A stretch of DNA of 64,000 bases from CAITWF01 sp038231575 (GTDB lineage Bacteria > Verrucomicrobiota > Verrucomicrobiia > Opitutales > Opitutaceae): assembly GCA_038231575.1 (NCBI GenBank), contig JBBRLB010000013.1, positions 1-64,000 on the forward strand. Reading direction: 5' to 3'. The notes below the pieces were generated by a model. It had not been told where the DNA came from, ran no database searches, and was given only the letters and a program-made list of their open reading frames with translations. Below, piece after piece: positions 53,256 through 60,310 of this stretch; the stretch's first letter is position 1; each line of letters starts with the position of its first letter. Both the position numbers and the translations under genes were made by a program.

Positions 53256-53624
53256 CTAGCTCGTCGTGAACCGCGTCGTGATCGTCTTGATCCGGGCGAC
53301 AACGGATTCGCCCGCGCGGTGGATGGCTTCCTCGGACGTCTGCGGCGGAGTGGGCGAGACGGCCATCGTCATCACGTCGAGTGCAAGCATCACTTGGGAG
53401 CCGGCGCGCGCGTAGGCCTCGTGGAAGTCGGTGGCTTGATCGATTTCGGACACGGCGGACTTTTCCCAAGTCGCCGCGTCGATGATGTGCTTGTCGGGCA
53501 GCGCGGGATGGGCGAGGTGGAGTTCTCGCGCGTGGCCCACGATCAGTTTGATCACGCGTTGCAGCGCGTCGAACTGGTCGGCCTCGGCGAGGCGCCGGAG
53601 GCTAAGCGCCAGCGTGTCGATCAT
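53256..53624 (-). CDS. Hypothetical helical protein
   Basis: This 122-residue product starts MIDTLALSLRRLAEADQF and contains VIKLIVGHARELHLAHPALP and a C-terminal ARIKTITTRFTTS. It looks like a soluble helical protein, with no signal peptide or recognised family. The protein-like reading continues upstream of the ATG (HGGDPKKNLQREVAPSIA) across a run of nine A residues, so it may be the 3' part of a gene broken by a frameshift. Confidence 0.5.
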   Translation of the reverse strand: MIDTLALSLRRLAEADQFDALQRVIKLIVGHARELHLAHPALPDKHIIDAATWEKSAVSEIDQATDFHEAYARAGSQVMLALDVMTMAVSPTPPQTSEEAIHRAGESVVARIKTITTRFTTS

Positions 53625-53683
53625 CGCGATGCTCGGCGCAACTTCGCGCTGCAGATTTTTTTTTGGATCGCCGCCATGGCGGT

Positions 53684-53809
53684 CTACGCCCGTTCGATCT
53701 CCTTGAGCAGGGCCCGATCAGCGGGATTGGTTTTCAGTTGGGCGAGCAGCTCGTTGCCCGACTTCAGCAACTCGGCATGATGGAGGTCATGGAGCCGGGC
53801 GGTAGGCTG
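53684..53809 (-). pseudogene. Possible 5' portion of a frameshifted gene
   Basis: The minus strand is open here without an ATG and reads LHDLHHAELLKSGNELLAQL followed by KTNPADRALLKEIERA and a stop at 53684. The composition is protein-like and helical. The following ORF (53256-53624) is in another frame, with an A9 run (53656-53664) in between. Either the two pieces belong to one broken gene or this is an unrelated fragment. Confidence 0.3.
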
Positions 53810-53870
53810 TCAGCTTTAACCGATAAATTTGAGGCAGAAGAAAGCAAAGCCACTGGTTTGGAGCTAGCGC

Positions 53871-54290
53871 TTAAAGCTTAGCGCTTAGCGCTCGCTCGCG
53901 TGACGCGCCCGCGCGCTCCAGCCCGGCGGCGGCGGCGACGCCGAGGAAGTAAGAGAGGAAATCCCGCGGATCGAAACCGCTGCCCAACACCAGGTGTCCG
54001 AGCGGCGTGGCACGCAGAGCGTCCAACCACGGACGATGATAGAGCTGGCTCGTTTCCACCCCGAAGCAGATCGCGAGCGCCGCTGCGGTGCGCGTCGCCC
54101 ACCGCGCGCGGGGAAGCAGGACGCTCAGCCAATAGAAAATCATCATAGCCCAGAGCGCATCGCCGAGAATGTCGCGCACGACCGGGTTGAGGCCCGAGCC
54201 CGCGCGGTGCACCACCAACCCCACGAGCATCGTCGCGACGGCGCAGGCGGCGGACCGGGTCCGGTGGCGGTGGTTGTCGGACGGGCTCAT
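53871..54290 (-). CDS. DUF2809 family membrane protein
   Basis: The 139-residue product has about four hydrophobic segments and the family motifs VVRDILGDALWAMMIFYWLS, CFGVETSQLYHRPWLDALRA, LGHLVLGSGFDPRD and FLSYFLGV. DUF2809 proteins are small polytopic membrane proteins of unknown function. The last codons (ALSAKL) are built from the GCGCTTA-type repeat seen in nearby gaps, so the repeat may have replaced the original end. The gene follows the P450 fusion gene by 42 bp on the same strand and could be co-transcribed with it. Confidence 0.85.
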   Translation of the reverse strand: MSPSDNHRHRTRSAACAVATMLVGLVVHRAGSGLNPVVRDILGDALWAMMIFYWLSVLLPRARWATRTAAALAICFGVETSQLYHRPWLDALRATPLGHLVLGSGFDPRDFLSYFLGVAAAAGLERAGASRERALSAKL

Positions 54291-54332
54291 CGGCGTCGGC
54301 GAACCGCGCGCTCAACCCTCGAGGCGCATCGC

Positions 54333-57300
54333 TCAGTTATTTTTCCCGGCGAGCGGCACGACCTTCAATCGCACTTCGTTGCGCGGGCGGCTGTAGACGT
54401 GGAGCGTGACTTGATCGGCGAGCGGACGCTCGAACAGGCCTTGATCGTCGAGAATTTCGAGGTCGACCATCGCGAGCACGTTATCGACCACGAGCAACAT
54501 TTCGTCCGAGGCGAACCAGCGGCCCTGACACGCATGCGCGCCGGCCCCGAAGGGCAGGTGGCGGCTCGCGGGCTGGCCGTGGGGTCGCGGGGTGGGACGC
54601 GTGCGCGAGTCGGACGCATCCGTCTTCGGTTCGACGATCTCCTTCGCCACGCCGGCGGCGGACGTCCAGCGGTTCGCATCGAATTTTTCCGGATTCGTCC
54701 AGTGCGCCGGGTTGGTCTGGATCAGGAAGGGGCAGACGAAGATGGGCGAGCCCTGCGGGATGGCGACACCATCGATCACAGTGTCGCGCGCGGCGGTGCG
54801 GAAGAAGAGCGACGTCACGGGCGGATGCAGGCGCATCTCCTCCTTGATCGCGCGGACGATTTCTCGGCGATCGCCGCGGAGGGTCGCGGTGGTGCGCAGG
54901 TGCGCGGCGCGATACAGCGTCCAGAACAGCGCCATCGTCGGCGCCTGCGCCAGCACATACATCACCGCGTTGTGCAGCACTTCGCCCGGCTCGAGGTCGC
55001 CGCTCTCGAGGCATTGGCGCAGGGAGTGACCCACCGAGCCGGGCCGGGTGGCGCCGCGCACGGCCTCCATCACGCGCGCGTGGAGCAGCGCGGCGTCGCG
55101 ATGGTCGACGTAGAAAAATCCCTTGCCGGACAGCACGCGATCGATCAAGTCCGCGAAGTCGAGCGCCGCCGCGTCGTCGAAACAGTGGAAGGTCGTCTGG
55201 AAAAAAATCCGGGCGCGGATCTCGAGGACGATGCGATAGATCTCCTTGAGCAGATCGATCTCGCCGCGCTGCGCCCAGGTGCGGACGCGTTCGCGCACGA
55301 TCTCGGCCATTTCAGGCAGGTCGGACTCGTAGCCGGTCACGAAATATTCCTCGCAGACGCTGCGATAGCCGAGCCAGTAGCCGTCGACGCCGCCCCAGAG
55401 CAGGGACTTCACGCCGAAGGGCGAATAGGTATCGAGTGGGAAACGCGAATCGCGGACGTAGTCGCGCGGCCGGTTCAGCACCTGTTCCACCATTTCCTCG
55501 CTGCGGATGTAGAAGACCGTGGGACCGAACGGGCCGAGCGGGCGGAACGTCGCATACTTCGTGGCGGAGCCGAACGCCGAGAACATCGCGCTGTAGATCC
55601 GCGACTCACCCCGCTGGAGGATGAAGAAAATGTAGCGCACGCTCCGGTTGCGCCCGAGTCCGGTGACGAGCAGCGTCGCGGCGATCGCGGTGGCGCCGAG
55701 AGCGAGCGGTCCCGCCGCGGAGGCGAGACGCAGCGTGCCGCCGAGCAGGACGATCGCTGCCACCCCGGCGACGGCGAGGGCCGCGTGACGATGCCGCAGC
55801 ACGAAACGGATGATCGCTTCGCGCGCGCGCACGATCGGCGAGACCGGCTCGCTCGATTTTACGCGGGTGGGGTAGCTCGGGCCGTGCCGCAGGCGGGCGT
55901 CGTCGAAGTCCATCACGCGCGTGATCGCTTCCAGCAGCGAAGGCACGGGCACGGATTGGTTGGGTGGCAGCACGCCCGGAAAGAGCGTGTCGAGAAACGC
56001 GTCCATGTCGCGCACGCCGAGGCCGCGGAAACGCAGGGCGACGTCCTCCCGGCGCACCCGGGCGTCACCCGGCGGGTGCCACGAGGCGAGCAGATTTTGG
56101 ATCCGGCGGAGCGGATAACCGGATTCGGCGAGGGCCTGGCCGTGGTGCGCCGGGCAGGACGCCGGCGGCGCGTCGGCGTGAGGCGTGGCCCCACGGTGCG
56201 CGGGACACGAGGGCGGCGGTGCGGCAGGAACCGGAGTTTTCGCCCGATGGGCCGGGCATTCAGGGGGTGGTTCGGCCTGAGGTCCCGGAGCCAAAGTGAG
56301 ATTCTTCCCGTGATGGGCCGGACACGAGGGCGGCGGGGTTTCGGCCAACGCGATCGGTGCGGTCGTGGTGGTCGCGGTCGTTTCCCAAGGGCCGGTCGTG
56401 CGGGAGATGAAGGAACGGCCGGCCGGCTCGCATCCGCCACAGAGCGTGCCCACGCCAATGGCCGTGCGGAGCGAATCAAAATCGGTGCCGACCTCCTCAA
56501 TCGCGGCGGACATTTCGGACGCGCCGATCCCGAGGCACGGGCAGATTTTTCCTTCGAGGCCGTTGCAACACGCCTTCGCGTCGCCGCCGAGATAACCCGT
56601 GCGCACGAACCGGCGCAGGTCCAGCGCAGTCAGCGTGTCGAGCAGGGCGACGCGGTGATAGAGCTCGCCCAGATCAGCGCCGACACCCTCAGCGGCGACG
56701 CCGTGGATCACACAGGACTCGATGCGGCTGTTCTTGCGCGACTTCACGATGACGCGCAACTCGCGTCGCAGCGGGCCATCGGCGAAAGCGACCGCTTCGC
56801 GATCACCGGTCACCTCGTCGGCGCCGGCGTTGGCGAAGACGACGACGCCCCGCTCGAGGATCCGCGTCGACACCACACCGCTCGTGGGCTCGCCGCGGAC
56901 GGTCGTGATGGACTTTTGGCCGTCGACGTCGCCGAGGAAGACGCTCAGCCGCCGGCTCTGGGGCAGCGTGTAAACCTGCGCGAGCGAATCGAAGAACTGG
57001 GTCGAGCCCGGGTGGGCGGCGTGCCAGGCGCGGAAAGCGCCGGCCTCAATCCGCAGGGCTGCGAGATCGTTCTCGGCGAGGACGGTGGCGGCGCGCGGCT
57101 TGTCGTGCAGGACCCCGAGCTCGCCGATGATCTGGCCGGCCGCGATGCGGGCGAGTTCACGCGTCGCGCCGTTGCGATGCTGCACGACCACGGCGACGCC
57201 GGAGAGAATCAGGAAAGCGGCGTCCGACGGCTCGCCCTCGTGGATGATCGTGGCGTCGGTCGGAAAGGCGACGCGCGCGACGCCCTCCGCCGATTCATGG

Positions 57301-57785
57301 AGCCGGCCGGAAGCGAAGGCTTCCAGCGATCGGCGCAACCGATCGTAGGCCTGCTGCGCACCGTTGCGCTCGAACGTTTCGGCGTTCCGTCCCGCGCGGG
57401 CGATCTGCCGGCGAAAGATTTCGGCGCCGATCTCGGCGCAACGGCAGGCCCGCGATGCCCGCACCGTGGCGTTGCGTTTGCCGAGCGAGGACCCGAGGAG
57501 CGCCTGTTCGCCAAAGTAGGCGCCCGACTGCAGCTCGGCGAAGCGGAGTTCGCGGCCGTCCGTCTCGAGGCGCAGCACCTCCACGGTCCCGCTCAGCAAA
57601 ACGTAAAACGCCTCGCCCAGCTCATCCTGCTCGATGATCGCGGTGCCCGACGGCACCACGATCACGTTGCACGTGGCGATCACTTCGTCACGCGTGGCGT
57701 CGGTGAGCTCTGCCAACGGCGGGCAGGCGCGGAGCAGGCCGAGGTCGGTGGCGGAAAGCTCGATGCGTTGTTGGACGGTGGACAT
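54333..57785 (-). CDS. cNMP-binding / [2Fe-2S] / CPAH-repeat / cytochrome P450 fusion protein
   Basis: The start at 57785 (MSTVQQRIELSATD) gives 1150 residues. Domains in order are as follows. cNMP-binding fold 1 is at about 13-135 (AFYVLLSGTVEVL, GAYFGEQALL). cNMP-binding fold 2 is at about 160-270 (AAFLILSGVAVVV, AGQIIGELGVLHDKPRAAT). An uncharacterised beta-rich linker spans about 272-400. A BFD-like [2Fe-2S] domain is at about 405-455, with CPC at 415-417 and CGGC at 449-452. Four CPAH repeats have their Cys at 488, 510, 527 and 544. Two membrane helices lie at about 667-710. A cytochrome P450 fills about 720-1145, with ExxR as E982/R985 and heme loop FGAGAHACQG with ligand Cys1086. The I-helix position reads AQAPT, without the usual Gly and acid. 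It is probably a membrane-anchored, cyclic-nucleotide- or redox-responsive heme enzyme; the substrate is unknown. Confidence 0.88.
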   Translation of the reverse strand: MSTVQQRIELSATDLGLLRACPPLAELTDATRDEVIATCNVIVVPSGTAIIEQDELGEAFYVLLSGTVEVLRLETDGRELRFAELQSGAYFGEQALLGSSLGKRNATVRASRACRCAEIGAEIFRRQIARAGRNAETFERNGAQQAYDRLRRSLEAFASGRLHESAEGVARVAFPTDATIIHEGEPSDAAFLILSGVAVVVQHRNGATRELARIAAGQIIGELGVLHDKPRAATVLAENDLAALRIEAGAFRAWHAAHPGSTQFFDSLAQVYTLPQSRRLSVFLGDVDGQKSITTVRGEPTSGVVSTRILERGVVVFANAGADEVTGDREAVAFADGPLRRELRVIVKSRKNSRIESCVIHGVAAEGVGADLGELYHRVALLDTLTALDLRRFVRTGYLGGDAKACCNGLEGKICPCLGIGASEMSAAIEEVGTDFDSLRTAIGVGTLCGGCEPAGRSFISRTTGPWETTATTTTAPIALAETPPPSCPAHHGKNLTLAPGPQAEPPPECPAHRAKTPVPAAPPPSCPAHRGATPHADAPPASCPAHHGQALAESGYPLRRIQNLLASWHPPGDARVRREDVALRFRGLGVRDMDAFLDTLFPGVLPPNQSVPVPSLLEAITRVMDFDDARLRHGPSYPTRVKSSEPVSPIVRAREAIIRFVLRHRHAALAVAGVAAIVLLGGTLRLASAAGPLALGATAIAATLLVTGLGRNRSVRYIFFILQRGESRIYSAMFSAFGSATKYATFRPLGPFGPTVFYIRSEEMVEQVLNRPRDYVRDSRFPLDTYSPFGVKSLLWGGVDGYWLGYRSVCEEYFVTGYESDLPEMAEIVRERVRTWAQRGEIDLLKEIYRIVLEIRARIFFQTTFHCFDDAAALDFADLIDRVLSGKGFFYVDHRDAALLHARVMEAVRGATRPGSVGHSLRQCLESGDLEPGEVLHNAVMYVLAQAPTMALFWTLYRAAHLRTTATLRGDRREIVRAIKEEMRLHPPVTSLFFRTAARDTVIDGVAIPQGSPIFVCPFLIQTNPAHWTNPEKFDANRWTSAAGVAKEIVEPKTDASDSRTRPTPRPHGQPASRHLPFGAGAHACQGRWFASDEMLLVVDNVLAMVDLEILDDQGLFERPLADQVTLHVYSRPRNEVRLKVVPLAGKNN

Positions 57786-58009
57786 GTGGGGTGATGCGAG
57801 CGCGCGGTCGGCTAGGCGTGCGGTCCTGCTCTTGGTGCCGAGCGTGCAGGGGAAGGATGGGCCGGGCGCTCCGCGCACGGCCAAGCCTTACGGGTGCACT
57901 CGGGGCCGTGCGCGAAGCGCCCGATCCACCTCAAGTCACGCGTAGCGCGAGCGGCATTTTGAGTCACGCGGAGCATGAAGGGTGGCGTCGCGCTGGCCGT
58001 CAATCGAGC

Positions 58010-60184
58010 TTACGGCCGAGGGACGGCGCCGGAGCCCATGGGCGGGATGACGGCGAACTGCGGGTGCGCTTCGATGCGCGCGGCGAAGGCGGGTTGCTCG
58101 TCCACGGGCAGTGCCGCGGGAAACTTGGAATCGCTGCGCCGCCAGCGCGCGAGCCAGGCGGGGCCGAGCAGTTGCGCGGGGAGGGGCAGCGCGGAAGGAT
58201 CGGCGCGCGGCGTGAAGGCGATCGTCGTGGCGGCCTTGGGGCCGGTGCCGACGCCTTCAGCGACGAAAAAGCCGGCGGTCAGTAGCGCGACGCGCACCGC
58301 GGTCGACGCGGAATAGGTGAAGAGTTCCGCGGGCTTGGTCCCGCAGCGCGCGAAGAGCCGCGCAAACACCTCGGGCGTCCAGAGCGGAGTGTCCGTCTTC
58401 GCGGAAAACGGATCGTAGAAAATCACGTCGGGCGCGATCGCGGTCTTGAGGTGCGCCAAGAAATCACCGTGGACGAGTTCCCAGGTGAGCAGTTGCGAGG
58501 CGTGCGTCCACCGGCCGGCGCGGAGGAGGTCGTGCGGCGCGGCGTGCTGGAGATGAGGGAAGCGCCCGGATTTCGCGGTCGCGAGAATCAGCGGATCGAG
58601 ATCGCGCTCGAAGCTCACGATGCGGAGGGGACGCAGCGCGGTCGCGCCGTGACGCGCCAGTGCGTCCTCGAAGCAGGCGATCGCGGCCATGGCGTTGGAG
58701 CCCGCGCCCAAGCCGACGTCCCAGAGCACGAATTCGGTGGCGGGCTCGCGCGGTGCGGTTGGCGCGAACGTCGCGATGGGCCGCGGTTCGATCGCAGGCG
58801 GCGCGGGAGTTGGCAGCGGATCAGGCTGCGCGCGGAGCGCATAGCCCACCGCGGCAACGGACAACAGGAGGCGGGTGGCGAGGCGCGATTGCGCGATGTA
58901 GACAGCGTTGGCCTCGTCGCTCGGACGGTTGACCGAATGCATGACCTCGCCGGAACTGATCTGGCGGATGCTGAAGAAGCCCAGCGGGCTCTTGACGATC
59001 TCGTAGTCGCCGCGGCGGGGCGGCGGCACGATTTTCGCCTTCGCGGGATGGGCGCTGGGATGGGCCCCATCGGAGCGGGCGAGTTCGAGGCGTTTCGTTT
59101 CGTAGAACGCCCGAAAATCATCCCGCAGGATGCTCGCGCGGATTTCGCGCATCAGGCGGTGATAGTAAGAGAGATTGTGCGTGGTGAGGAGATGCCAGCC
59201 GAGCAACTCGTCGGCCTTCACCAAGTGATGGAGGTAGGCGCGCGGATAGTTGCGGCAGGTACCGCAGTCGCAGGCGGCATCGAGGGGCTCGTCGGAAAAT
59301 TTATAAACCGCGCGGCGGCATTGGATCTTGCCGTGCGAGGTGAACGCGGTGCCGCGCTGGGCGAGTTGCGACGGGATGATGCAGTCGAACATGTCGACGC
59401 CGTGATGCACCGCTTCGAGGATATCGATGGGGGTGCCGACGCCCATGAGGTAACGCGGCAGGTTCGCCGGCAGGTGATCGGTGACGAGGCCGGTGAATTC
59501 GTAGCGCTCGGCGTGCGTCTCGCCCACGGCAAGGCCGCCGATCGCGAGGCCGTCGAACGGCATTTGCGCGAGAAAGGCCGCACTCTTTTTTCGCAGCGCG
59601 GGATGGCAGGCGCCTTGGACGATTCCGAAGAGCGCCTGGGGCGAGTCGCCGCGGGCGTCGAGCGAGCGCTGCGCCCAGCGATGCGTGAGTTCCATGGCGG
59701 CCTCGGCCTGGGCGAAAGGCGCGGTCGAGGGGATGCACTGGTCAAGCACCATCATGATGTCGCTCCCGATCGCGCGCTGCATCTCGATGCTGGATTCAGG
59801 CGACAGGACATGGAGATCGCCGTCGACGTAACTGCGGAAGGTAGCGCCGTCTTCGTTCATCGCGCGATCGGTCGGCAGGGAAAAGATCTGGAAGCCGCCG
59901 GAATCCGTGAGCACGGGCCCGTCCCAGTTCATGAAACGGTGGATGCCGCCGAATTTCCGGAAAACCGCCGGACCGGGACGAAGCAGAAGATGGTAGGTGT
60001 TGGCCAGAAGCACGCGCGTCCCGGCGGCCTTGAGGGACTCGACCGTCTGGCCTTTCACGGTGGCCTGCGTGCCGACCGGCATGAAAACCGGCGTGAGCAC
60101 CTCGCCGTGCAGCGTCTGGAAACGCGCCGCCCGCGCCTTGGAGTGCAGAGCTGGGCGATCGACGGTGAAGCGGAGGCGGGACAT
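58010..60184 (-). CDS. tgt: tRNA-guanine transglycosylase fused to MnmC-like methyltransferase
   Basis: This is a 724-residue fusion. Residues 1-370 are a complete bacterial TGT, which exchanges guanine 34 for preQ1 in queuosine synthesis: LTDSGGFQIF with catalytic Asp94, FDCIIPSQLAQRGTAFT with Asp267, and the zinc site Cys305, Cys307, Cys310, His336. After a Lys/Pro linker, residues about 392-670 match an MnmC-type SAM methyltransferase: FSIRQISSGEVMHSV, WDVGLGAGSNAMA with Asp489 at the SAM site, then PDVIFYDPFSAKTDTPLW and FTYSASTAVRVALLTAGFFV. MnmC forms mnm5U at the same wobble position 34, so both halves would modify the anticodon. No MnmC oxidoreductase domain is present. Whether the second half keeps MnmC activity is inference. 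Confidence 0.9.
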   Translation of the reverse strand: MSRLRFTVDRPALHSKARAARFQTLHGEVLTPVFMPVGTQATVKGQTVESLKAAGTRVLLANTYHLLLRPGPAVFRKFGGIHRFMNWDGPVLTDSGGFQIFSLPTDRAMNEDGATFRSYVDGDLHVLSPESSIEMQRAIGSDIMMVLDQCIPSTAPFAQAEAAMELTHRWAQRSLDARGDSPQALFGIVQGACHPALRKKSAAFLAQMPFDGLAIGGLAVGETHAERYEFTGLVTDHLPANLPRYLMGVGTPIDILEAVHHGVDMFDCIIPSQLAQRGTAFTSHGKIQCRRAVYKFSDEPLDAACDCGTCRNYPRAYLHHLVKADELLGWHLLTTHNLSYYHRLMREIRASILRDDFRAFYETKRLELARSDGAHPSAHPAKAKIVPPPRRGDYEIVKSPLGFFSIRQISSGEVMHSVNRPSDEANAVYIAQSRLATRLLLSVAAVGYALRAQPDPLPTPAPPAIEPRPIATFAPTAPREPATEFVLWDVGLGAGSNAMAAIACFEDALARHGATALRPLRIVSFERDLDPLILATAKSGRFPHLQHAAPHDLLRAGRWTHASQLLTWELVHGDFLAHLKTAIAPDVIFYDPFSAKTDTPLWTPEVFARLFARCGTKPAELFTYSASTAVRVALLTAGFFVAEGVGTGPKAATTIAFTPRADPSALPLPAQLLGPAWLARWRRSDSKFPAALPVDEQPAFAARIEAHPQFAVIPPMGSGAVPRP

Positions 60185-60310
60185 GGGAAAGGCGGCGGAA
60201 GAAGGGAACCGCGCCTACTAGGGGAGATGCGGAAGGGGTCAGGCAAGCCCGCACGGTGCATGACCCGCCCGACGCCATGCCGGGAGGACTCAGCCGTGAG
60301 GTGGGCCGGG

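Noticed and set aside
57960..58005. TTGACG followed about 17-18 bases later by TTCATG upstream of the P450 fusion gene
   Set aside because: The -10 match is poor and the hexamers are common in this composition.
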